NCBI RefSeq assembly: GCF_030463535.1
Contig: NC_132892.1
Span: 30,400,936 to 30,464,935, forward strand
Direction of reading: 5' to 3'
Source of the DNA: Salminus brasiliensis
Lineage: Eukaryota > Chordata > Actinopteri > Characiformes > Bryconidae
Length of the DNA stretch: 64,000 nt
Shown one piece after another: positions 14,879-27,200 of the stretch. Under the pieces are notes generated by a model. That model did no database searches, was not told where the DNA came from, and saw nothing but the letters and a program-made list of their open reading frames with translations. How positions within the stretch are numbered: position 1 is the first letter of the stretch; every line of letters starts with the position of its first letter. Made by a program: the position numbers and the translations under genes.

Positions 14879-17800
14879 ATGACCCGGCTCGATTCTCCAC
14901 TACGCCGCACCGACAGCCGTCCTACGATGGAGACAAACAGCAGGAACGCCAGCAGAAACGCCAGCAGGAACGTCAGCAGAAGGGGCAGCGTCAGCCAACA
15001 CACAGGTAAGCCAGGATACGTCTGAGTACTAAGGAACATCTTTCGCCAGTTTGTCACTAATCCTGAATCTGTAAGCATCAGACTGCTTAAATCCGATGCA
15101 TGCGCATCAATAAATGATAGGCTTACGTGGCAGGACAGTGCTTGTGTCCACTGATCCAGGGTGTTGCGCATCCATTATGTACTAGATAAGACAAACATCT
15201 ACAGTATAATGCAGTAAATTCCTTTTCCTCCATTAGAATCGAGGAAAGAGAGGGAGCAAACCAGCACCCGTGCCATTTTCAAAAGAGCCAACCGCTTCCT
15301 GTCACGTGACCGAGAACCGCAAGATGGCAGCCCCCCTCCTGTACGATACTATGAGAGAGGGCACCCTCTTCCCAGCAACTGCAGCCCTGAACGCAAATCC
15401 ATCATTCCCTTCCGAAACCCTGACCTGGGCCTCCCGTCCTACATGAGGCGCAGCGACACCCTCAACAACGAGGCAATGAGCGGCCTCTCTCCGCAGCGTC
15501 ACATGACCTATTCGAACTTCAGGCGTGGCGACAGCCAATCTCGCGGGAGTCCTCGCTCGGGCAGTCCAAGGTCAACCAACATCTCGCCACATAGGCAGCC
15601 TGACACTCGCAGCTCACCACACCGCAGAGGCTCCACCTCCCTGCGTCATGGAACAACGTCCCACGCCTCGTCCAGACACGCTTCTGGGAAGTGCAGTCCA
15701 TCGAGAAGACGAGATTCGATCGTCTCACGTGCACACTCCCCGTCTCGAAGTTCAGCCTCTAACAAATATGCAGAATCATCAGGCCACTCCCACAAGCGAA
15801 GCCCTTCCCAGAGCTCCTACGGACACAGCCTGGATTCTGAAAAGCTGTATCGAAATCTGAAATCGATTGCTAGCTCGGCAGAGTCCGATGATTCGCAACA
15901 GGAAAGAAAGAGTTGGTCAAAAAGATCCAAATGTAACATGGGCTCGGACGCTCGCTATTCCGAAAACGGCCGCAGCAGCCGAAACAGCGGCTGTAGTAGT
16001 CGGAAAAGCGGACGCAACACTGGTTGCAACAGCAGGGCCTTCTCACCGCCAGTCAGCGATTATGACAACAGGAGCCAGTCTTCACAAAAAGGCAGCAGTC
16101 GTGCAAGTGGGTACAACAGTGGTCGTAACACTGTCCACAGCACAGGTCACAACAGTCGTGATACTTCACCCCCTCACAAAAAGAACGGTCACAAAAAGCA
16201 GAGCAGTTACAGAACTGACAAAGGAGGAACCTCGTCAAAATCTTCCATGTCCGACAGGCAATCAAGAACAGATCAATCACAAGGCTCCTGGCAGGGGTCC
16301 CCCCATCCTCCCCTGAGCCCCGACTCTCCCAAGTCGTCTCGAAACATCTCCCCATCCACACAGAGTCCAAAACAGGTGTCGCCCAAGACGGAAATTGACC
16401 AACCAGGCACGACGGAGAGAAGCAGAAGCACTATACGCCGAGGACTGGAAGCACTGATACTGTCAGAAAGCACAAGGTCTACCAGCCAGCCGCCCGTGCC
16501 GGAGATGACGATAGAGGACTATGTGGTGATAGCTGACATTCCCAGGGTGAATTTATACCCAGAAGAAGAGGAGGCTGTCGTAGTGAGGAGGAGGCCACAA
16601 AGCCGAAGTCCACGGAGAGACAACCAGCACAGGTTAGAGGGACATATTGGAACAGACAGACAGACAGACAGACAGAATTAAATTCATTATGCATCCAAAA
16701 CTAGTTCTTCTACGGCATTTTCTACAACACCCTGACTTTTAAGAGTGTATATGAGGGGACAGCAATTCTATTTGTCTACCATCTTCATCAGTGTGTCAGT
16801 CTGGACAGATGGTCATGATTGCGATGCTGACAGAGAGGGAGTAGGATAGATCAACCTAACTTGCCCACTAAAATTCCTTCTTCCTTATAAATCTCGCCTC
16901 ACACCGTATTCTCCCTGTCTCAGCTACGGGGATGGCAGAGAAGGCCGCAGCGAATACGGGGAGCCGGAGGAACGAGGGCGAGTGAGAGAGAGAGGGAGAG
17001 ACCGTAGAGAGAGGGAGAGGAGACGACATGACAAGGACGGGTCGTCGGAAACCAACAGCACCGTTTCAGGCCATACACAGGTTCCTCACGTGTAAATTTT
17101 GCTTTCACAACAGCACCTCCAGTGTCTAATATGAGATGCCATCATGCCTGGTACACCTTAAATATTCTTCTTAGGAGTACTTCATACATCTTCCATAGAA
17201 AATATATATTAATATAACAGATAAATTGTTCAAAATTCTTGAAAAAAGTCTTTTTAACAAAAATTAAATTGAAAGTTTAATTAAAAGTAAATATTTTCTT
17301 AACCGTATGACAACCTCACTGGTCTTAGACTGTACGAGTTCAGAAGGTCCAAGTTCAGAAGGTCAGCCTCTAAAAGGCTCAGAACTGATGTCTTTACCAG
17401 GGTTAAAGATTATAAGTGTTATTAGAGGGATCGTTCTTAAAGTAGCGATACACCCCGTTTACACCTGGTCACTTCATGTGACTAGTATCTAGACTGGATC
17501 CTGCCAAGATGGAAGACTCCTAAGTCTTCTTAGGAGTACTTCATACATCTTCCATAGAAAAAAATATATTAATATATAAAACAGATAAATTGTTCAAAAT
17601 TCTTGAAAAGTATTTTTAACAAAAATTCGTAAATATTTTCTTAACCGTATGACAGCCTCACACTGGTCTTAGACTGTAAGAATTCAGAAGGTCCAAGTTC
17701 AGAAGGTCCAAGTTCAGAAGGTCAGCCTCTAAAAGGCTCAGAACTGATGTCTTTACCAGGGTTAAAGATTATAAGTGTTATTAGAGGGATCGTTCTTAAA

Positions 17801-19991
17801 GTAGCGATACACCCTGTTTACACCTGGTCACTTCATGTGACTAGTATCTAGATTGGTTACTAGATTTTAGCCACATGTGTTTACACTGGGTAGTCAAATG
17901 CGTCTGAGAGTAATCAGACTGAAATCCGATCGCTGTGTGGGACGGAATATGCAAATCTGCTCATTGCGCGTCGGTTATTACTGGTGTTACGGTTGTACTG
18001 GGAGGGGTTTCGGTTGTTGAACGGGTCTTGGAGAGACGGATGTGTTTCCACTGCTGTAACGTGGCTCGAATGTTTCTCGGACCCCCTCCTGAAGTGGTCT
18101 TAGTGGTGGGATTTGTATTTGGTGTAAATGAGTCTTGGGTGTGTCGTTTACACTTGCGGTTTTAGGGGGTTTGGCCTTATTTAGATATAATCCTGACACT
18201 CAAGACTGATGAAGTCACCAGGTGTAAATGGGGGTCTAATATTTTCATTAAAATAAAAAGATGACCCCGATTACACCTGGTCACTTCATGTGGCGAGTAT
18301 CTGGATTGGATCCTGATAAGATTTTAGCCACGTGTTTACACTTGGTAGTCAAATACGTCTCCGGTTAGTCAGACTGAAACCCGATTGCTGTGTGGGACGC
18401 GATATTATTGCACTTATTTAACTTCCTAAGATTTCTAAGAAAGCTTTTCTGAATCCAGTCCCTGATCCTGCAGCTTGCTACACTGACACGGTGTGTCTGA
18501 GAGGTAAATAACGTGTGCTGGATTGCTGTGTCAGACGTGCTTCTCTTCTCGTTTGCCTTTTTTATGTCTTGTGTACGTGTACGGATGCAGAGGTCAAGAG
18601 AAGAGCACAGAGCTTCTAACAGACATGAGAGAAAGCCATGTGACCAGCCTCAGATGCAGGTGAGCACACATACTCTCAAAATCAAAAGGTTCTTTGAGTG
18701 ACGCCCTAGAAAAAACATTATCTTAAAGATGTTAAAGAGACATACACTATATGTCCAAAAGTATGTGGAGACTCCTTCTAATAAAGGCATTCAGCTTATT
18801 TTACATACTTTAAGTTGCACTCAATGCTGATACAGATGTGTAAATGCACACACACAGCTTGTCTAGTCTCGGTAGAAAAGTACTGCCAATAGAATAGGGC
18901 TCAATGGCACAATGGCACAATGGCACACTGCCTAATGCCAGGAAGCAAAAGTAGTTCTTCTATGGCTTTGCCCAGAGAACCATTTGTAGCATGTCTAGGC
19001 TTTTTAATAGTGCACACTATCATGGGTCATGATTGACTGGGTCAGAGCATCTCCAAAACACAGGGCGTGCCCAAGCCTTAATGGGGCCCTAAGCAGATTT
19101 TCATATGGGGCCCCCCAATACCACCACCTCAGCACCACATGCGTCATCCTTCCATAGGCTACAACGTAACCACCATCATTAGCGTTATCTGTATTTGGCC
19201 AACAGTAGCAGCAGCCAACAGAAGGGGGCCCCCTGATGGCATTAAGGCCCTAAGCAGCCGCGTAATTCGAGTATGCCTTGGGCCGGCTTTGCCAATACAT
19301 CAGGCAGTGGTACCGAAAGTGTTCGGAGGAAAGATCATGGTCACCCAAGGCTCATTAATGCGATCCATGGAGGCCCCACCTCACAACTTACAGGACTTAA
19401 AGGATCTGCTGCTAAAACCTTCAGAGGTCCTGTGGAGTCCATGCCTTGATGGGTCAGAGCTGTTTTGGATCTGCACTACATTAAGCTGGTGGTTCTAATG
19501 TTATGGCTCATCAGTGACTCATTCACAGTGAAATAATGGGTTAAGTGTTTTGGCCTGGACTGAGCAAGGCAAAACAGAGGAAAGCCAATCAGATCAGAGA
19601 TCATTTACATATATAAATCTTAAGGTTGCATTATGCGAGAATTGCTGTGTTTGCTACTGGGCTCCCCCTACAGTTGCGGAGTGTAGAAAAACACATCACG
19701 CTTAGAGCGCCCCCTCATGGACAGCCGTACACATGCATTTGTTGACAAGCTAAAGCAAGGTAGAGAAGCATGTGGACTGAGGCGGTAGAGTAATACTACA
19801 GGATTTTACACAGGCAGCTCCACATGATTCTGCAGCCAATATTTTAATATAATAATGTTTTTTTAAAGGCCTCTGAACTCTGTTTAAGTCTATGAGTTAA
19901 GAAAGGTTGGAATATGACCGTGTAGAAATGAATTCTGTACATAAACACAAACATCACAAGTGGAGCTCCGGGGTGGGCCTTTTCTTTAAGA

Positions 19992-20079
<88 letters not shown>

Positions 20080-20216
20080 GGGGCAGTGGTGGCTCAGCGG
20101 TTAGAGCGCAGGGCTATTGATAACAGGGTTGTGGGTTCGATTCCCGGGCTCGGCAAGCTTGAGCAAGGCCTTTTACCCTCTCTGCTCCCCGTGTGTGTAC
20201 TCACTGGCCCTAGTTC

Positions 20217-20248
<32 letters not shown>

Positions 20249-21218
20249 TCACTACCACAGATGGGTTTAATGCAGAGGACACATTTCACTGTAAAGTGAC
20301 AAATACATCCACCTTTACCTTTTATTTTTTTTATTTAATTGTGTGCTTTAATAATTTCACCAAATCAACAATACCTCAGAGTGTTTTAGGCTACTCTACT
20401 TACCGCACACTTGTGCACACACACACACACACACACACACAAAACAACACAAACACTAGGAAGGTCCAGTTGGTGTCCAGTTTCTAGCTCAGGAGCATGA
20501 ACAGGTACCCATGCATGCATGCAGGCAGGCAGGCAGGCAGGCAGGCGCAGGTACAGTATTTCTCCTGCAGAAAGGACCACAGACCTCCTGTTAGCAGGCT
20601 CTACTCAGAGCTTATATACAGTGGTGGATACAGCAGGTTTCCATACCTCATTGTGCAGACCTCCTCTTTTCTGAATGTGATGACTCTTACTCACGCTACC
20701 AGACGGAAACTGACTGAGGGTCACATGACCAGCCGGCAGACCGCAGAGAGAGAGAGAGGGAACAGTCTGAGAAAGTCGTTGATGATCAGCAGACTGGGGT
20801 GGTTTGGTGCCCTTGGTGCCTTTGGTGCCCAGGCGAAACGCCCCTGTGTTGCTGCTGAGCGCGAGCAGCTTAAGGGGAAGGCAGGGAGGGGGGTGTAAGG
20901 TGCTCTGGTGTAAAGTTTCCTGGCACTGTAGACCCTCTACGGAAATCGGTCTGACTGTCTCTCCACTTCTCCCCTCCTTCTTTCATGCTGTCAACCGGCC
21001 TCACTCCATCCTGCAATGACGGTGAGTTCCTGATGTGCTGTAAAAATAATAATAATAATAATAATAATAATAAGGGGCTTTGTTAATAGAGAGCAGGCTA
21101 CGAGTGCATAGTGATGAAAGAGAGAAAGTGGGCGTCTGATGCTAGCTACACTATGTGTCCAAATGTTTGTGGACACCCCTTAGAGTGAATGCATTCGGCT
21201 GACAGATGTGCAGATGCT

Positions 21219-21249
<31 letters not shown>

Positions 21250-24200
21250 TGTATAGGCACCATGCATGCTGCTGCCTAATGCCAGGCGTGGGCTAGAGGG
21301 GTATGCAGTACCCCCCCCCCCCATCCAGTACTTTTGGGATGAGTTGGGAGTTGGTTTAGGATGAAGATGATGAAGATGATGATGATGATGATGATTTAGG
21401 TGGTCGGGTAGTGATAATCCAACATCCTGACCCCACTAACGCTGCTCTTGTCGCCGAATGCAATCAAATCCTCACAGCAATGCTCCTCCACAATCTAGTA
21501 GAAAGCCTTCTTCCATCAAACTCATTTTAATAGCCTTGGTTTCAAAGGAAACGATGAATGAGAGGGTGTCCCAATACTTTTGTCCGCATAAATTGAACGC
21601 ACTGCGTCTTGCTCCAATTAACGTGACCGCTAAACGTTGTTTGGATTTAAGCCTTGCAGCTTAATTAGCTGATAATAAAAATAATAATAGAAATAAAAGT
21701 GCTACTTTAGCTTAAAACAGGCATAAACTTGAAATATTTAAAATTATAATATCCAAAAACTCACGTTAGCTAGCTAGCTAGCACGAATGTATGCCTTAGC
21801 AAACCCTTTAGCCCTATTTAGGCTTTTAAGATGAACGTTAGCTAACGTTTACAGGACGAAAACGTCAGATAATCGTGTATATATAATGAAAAAAGAGACA
21901 ATTAAGGCGGAAATATTGAAAATATTAAGCATTTCTGATTTTAACCTAGCTAGCTTAACTAAAGCTAATCATCTCCATGGCAACAGTGAACGTAAACATT
22001 GAAAATACTGTAAATATTCTGTAAAAAAATAAGTAATACTTTTTTAAACAACTAAGTAAAGTTTTTAATAAACATATGACTTTTGTGGGTAAAAATAAAT
22101 CTGCTAGCAGATAAAGTTAAGAAATTAAGTTGTTTTATGCAAATGAGGTCAGAAAGCTCCAATCAGAAGTTTTAAAAAAATAACGGGAAAATTAATTTCC
22201 TTTCTTTTCTATATTAAAATAAATACGTAGTCAGTTAATATTGTTTATACGTATAATTTCATCATGCAATAACTGCCCTTTTAGAGTTCACTGTTTCTCC
22301 AATGTCACCATATCTCCACCTATTCAGCCCCGCCCATTCTGTTGGGGAGTGTTTCAGTTTTAAGTACTAATCAGCCAATCAGAACATAGCTGATTTACAT
22401 ATAACATTTTTAAAGGCAGAGTTTAAAAATAGCCCTTTTATTTAATTGAGAAAGAAAGGTTTAGTATAGGACTCTCTGCTGTAGATAAACATCATGAACC
22501 TATTGGCACCATGCTGCTGCCTAATGCCAGGCGTGGGCTAGAGGGGTATAAAGCCCCCCAGCATTGAGCTGTGGAGCAGTGGAGTGGTTTCCTCTGGAAT
22601 GATGGATGGTGGAGCTCCATCCAGTACTTTTGGGATGAGTTGATGAGTTGGGAATGAGGTGGGGTGGTGATAATCCAACATCCTCTATGGCAACAGTGAA
22701 CATTAAAATTAAAAATACTGTAAACATTCATAAACATATGAAAGTTTCTTGTGGGAAAAATACCTGTTCTCAGATAAAAATGAAGAAATTAAGTTGTTTT
22801 AAGCAAATGAGGTCAGAAAGCTCCAATCAGCAGCAAATAATAATGGAAAAATGGATGTCCTTCCTTTTCTATATTATTAAATTAAATTATATAATATTAA
22901 AGTAATCAGTAAATATTGTTTATAAGCTTCCAAACATTTCGTCCTGAGTTCACTGTTTCTCCACCTATTCAGCCCCGCCCATTCATACTGCGGTTCTCAG
23001 GAGTGTTTCAGTTTTAAGTGCTAATTAGCCAATCACAACATAGCTGATTTACATAAAACAACTTTTAAGGCACCGTTTTAAAACAGCCTGTTTAATTATA
23101 AGGGAGAAAGAAAGGTTTAGGATTGTTTTGGAACAAAAAGCCACACAAATAAGTAAGACAAATACTAATAAAGGACAGGGAAAATGTAGGAATTTGCTCC
23201 TTTAATGGCTGCATGCATTCTTATGTCTCGTGCAGGGGATTAGGATTCCGACTCAGGCGGCCACTTCTCATCTCTTACTTTTGGGTTTAAACATTTGTAA
23301 GACTGTTAGACTCATTCTCACAGGTGTTTGTTTATCTTTTGTTCAAGCTCGACCTGCTGGACTTTAAAAAGGGATGGATGTTCCTATTGGACGACACTGC
23401 AGAGGTAAGTTCAGGATGCTGTAAACTCTTTGACAGTGAATGTGAAATAATACACTGATGTGTATGAGATACCTCAGTTAGCCCATTCATTTCCATATCG
23501 GACATTTTTCGTCCCTTAATCCATATCGGGGCTGTCCAGTGAAAAACGAGAATGGTGGCTTTGCAGGAGAAAGCAAAATGCCCTTAACTTTAAATGGAAG
23601 CCAATGCAAAATAATAATGTAGAGCATTTCTTTTGGTCTATTTGTCCTGAATTATTGACATAGGCTACAGAAGCAGCTACAGGGTTCAAACCATGGAAAA
23701 AAAAACTAAAGATAGACAAAAAATGGAGATACAATTTTCATTGGACAGCAGTGATGTGTTCTTTTTTTAATTTTCTTTGCTGAATACAAATCTGAAAAAA
23801 AAGACCAATAAACCAATCAGAACATACATGGATTTTTTTTACACTGTAAACAGATAAATATAAAAGTTCAGGACACAAAATAATTACAAATAATTTAAAG
23901 AATCAGATGCTTTGATCATTCTTACATTGTGTCATATTGCTTTGCCTTAAATTGTAATTATACTTTTAAAGTAATAAAAGCCCACTTAAACATTATGTGA
24001 CAGGTGGCCACCATCAATTGTCCACCTTTTATTATAGAAATAAAAACAGACTGACCTGCAATACAAAATACTACTATGGTTAATATAATAAAATCTGATA
24101 TATAATCATATATCAGATATGAAAAATATATGAAACACCAAATACCTAAGAATGCTGGGATGCTCCACCTTCCACTTGGCTTTAGATCTAAAAGGTTTGA

Positions 24201-27200
24201 TGTAATTCCCATTTAATTTCAAGTGTCTATCATGGTCAGTCCTTTTCATTCACATGGGACTCTGCTAAATCGAAGGTTACTCTGGTTAGATTGGGGAGAA
24301 CTGTGGTCGGACCCCCCCCCCCACACACACACACAAATTCCCTGTTTGCAGTGAAAAGGAATAGCAAATATAGTGACCAGTTCCAGCTAACATGTATGAC
24401 CTCTATATGACCACTTACTGTCTACATGCTTTTCTTTCTGCTTCTCTGTCTACAGTGGAGGAAGTTCTGGTTTGTGCTCGACTCCTCTGGACTGAAATAC
24501 TACACTGACCCTGATGCCGAGGAGGTAAGCCACATCCATCATCACCAGAAACATCAACAGCTAAAGGAGCACCACTGAAGTTTTGTCCGGCAGATGGTAT
24601 GGTACTTACTGGCCAGATGCCATCGTACATCACAACAGTCCTCGATGAAAATAACATGAATTACCTCGTTAGACTCGTTCCGGTGACTGGATGTGGAAAT
24701 GTCTGGGGGCATGATGGCGTTTGGCTCAAAACATGGGCCTCTCCAGAGCAGTTGAATCATTGTCTATGTGATGGGAGCACCTTAAAGCAGCTGAATGCAC
24801 ACAGTAGAAGGGGTGTCTGGATACTTTTGGACAGGGAATGTATATATGTGCATGTGTGTGTGTGTCTGTGTGTGTGTGTGTGTGTGTGTATAGTGTGTGT
24901 ATTTAGTGTTCATATAGAGTGTGTGTGTAAGGTGGGTGTGTATACCGTGTGTATAGTGTATGTATGTATTGTGTATATAGTATGTTTGTATAGTGTGGGT
25001 GTGTATACCGTGTGTATAGCGTATGTATGTAGTGTCTGTAAAGTTTGTGTGTGTGTGTGTGTGTATACCATGTGTATAGTGTATGTATGTAGTGTGTGTA
25101 TAGTATGTTTGTATAGTGTGAGTGTGTATAGTGTACGTATAGTGTACATGATTGTGTATAAATTGTGTATTATTTATTTGGTATATATCAGTGTGTTGCA
25201 TCTGCATGTTTTACTCATCTTTACACCTGGACAATAACCCTGCTTTGATGTATTGTGTTGTGTGCAGACAAATAACCATATTTACATGTTTTTTTATATG
25301 TAACAGAGCAATGAGCCAGATGGAGAGATTGATGTTCGTCGCTGTGTGACAGTTGTGGAGTTTGACGCTGATAAGAATTATGGTCTTCAAATACATGTAA
25401 GAATTCACTTTTACCTGCGGGGAACATCCAGAGCTGTGTAGGTTCTCAGAGAGGGCCTTAAGTTTCTGAGAACTAGAAAATACTGTAGAATGTAATTTTC
25501 AGTTCATCGTTATTCAACAGAATGCTCTAATTTCACTTTTTTAATTGGAAACACGTCCGCCATGTTCTGACCATGTCCTTTTGGTGTCCAGACGCGAGAC
25601 GGAGAAGTAACCTTATCAGCCATGACTTCACGCATCAGGAGGAATTGGATCGACGTTCTGCAGAGACGCATCAGACTCACTGAATCTCCTGCTATCACAC
25701 GGTAGGGAGCTTCTTCCTGAATATAAAGGTCACCTTCAAGCCCTCATGGTATTTTGGTCCACCCTTTAGTTCCTCAGATCCAAAACTAGATAACAAACAA
25801 CTAAATAGTAGCAGGTCTTTGATCTGTAACAGTAAAATGACCCTTTCTGGCTCTGTATAGAACCAAAACATCAATTGTACAGTTTTCCCTCTTAAACCAA
25901 GTGTAGTTGATCAGCCAAGTCATGTTTGGTGTCTGAAGTTTATATCTTTAGTTTTGCACTGGAGCTGCAAGGCTAATGTAGCTAGTTATGGAAGCTTATA
26001 CTTCATCAATTAGCATGGTGCTGACTGCATGCTTAAATCAGACACTCTCCTTAAACCATGTGGAGGTGTTCAGTAGTCTCTAATAGACTTACATTTACAT
26101 TTAGGGTATTTAACTGATGCTCTTATCCAGAGCATCTTACAAGGTTACTCATATCACAGAGGCGGGCCAGAGTAGTGTTAGGAGTCTTGCCCAAGGACTC
26201 TTATTCGTGTAGAGCAGCATAGTCACCCAGATCAGAAATCGAACCCTGGTCTTCCGCATGGTGTGGTAGCTCACTGGCAGGTACTGGTGTTATTACTGTT
26301 ACTGTGGCACTCCACCAACCACCGACTGTGTGACTCTTATCTGATGTGTGACTGTTATCCAGACACATGGGAAATACGTCACATAGGGAAAAGCCTAAAA
26401 GTAATAGCATAGCAGTTGGCAATGCTACATTGTAGAACAGTCATCCTAAACTCCCTCAAACTCCTAATGTCTCATAATGGTCCATGCGTTGGTCCCTTAG
26501 TCCCATAACTAGATAACAACCAACGGTTGTATTGCATACTAATAGCAAAAATGGTCCCAAAGATAATCAGGTTCTTTGGCTTGTAACAGTGACAGAACCC
26601 CCTTATATCTGCTGCATATAGAGACCAGTATTGCTGGTTCTATATACACAAAATGAGCCATAACATTAAAACCACAGACAGTTGAAGTGGATAACAATGA
26701 TTATTTGGTTCCAGTGCCTCCTATCAAGAGGTGGGATCCACATACTAGTCAGCAAGTGAACAGTCAGTTCCTGAAGGTGTTAAATGTGTTAAAAGCAGGA
26801 GAAATGAGCAAGCGTAAGAATCTAAACGACTTTGACAAGAACCAAACTGTGATGACTGCACGACTCGATCAGGACATCTCAAAAACAAGCTCCAAGAAAG
26901 GACAACTGACAGTGGTGAACCGCAGACAGGGTCATGGGCACCCAAGGCTCGCTGATGCTCATGGAGGTCCCGCCTCACGACAGATGCTAACATATGAAGG
27001 TGTCTAGATACCACAGGTCTTGTGAAGTCCATGTCTCTACGGGTCAGAGCTGTTTTGGCCGCATTAGGGAGACTTGCTCGGTATTATGCATGTGGTTTTA
27101 ATGTTCTGGCTCTGTTTCAGGCACCTGGATAACCGTGGCAGCGATAAGGAACACTCTCTAGGCCAACACGCTTCAAGGTCAGAGGTCACCAGCCCGATAC

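Noticed and set aside
14857-15006. Start of triobp at ATG 14857 (MRVRFLKNDPARF...)
   Set aside because: That frame does not join in phase with the 15237 exon. The frame from ATG 14879 does, and gives the Ser-Arg-Asn repeats continued downstream.
20080-20160. A functional tRNA gene
   Set aside because: A and B boxes are present but the anticodon and acceptor arms do not fold properly, and the sequence runs into a typical SINE body. It is a SINE head.
24599-25237. A 212-codon Cys/Val/Tyr-rich frame
   Set aside because: It reads through a transposon fragment and a TG minisatellite within a PH-domain intron.
26687-27007. A 106-codon gene within the triobp intron
   Set aside because: It lies wholly inside a transposon with inverted ends, and the family recurs at 33655 and 19195 with broken frames.
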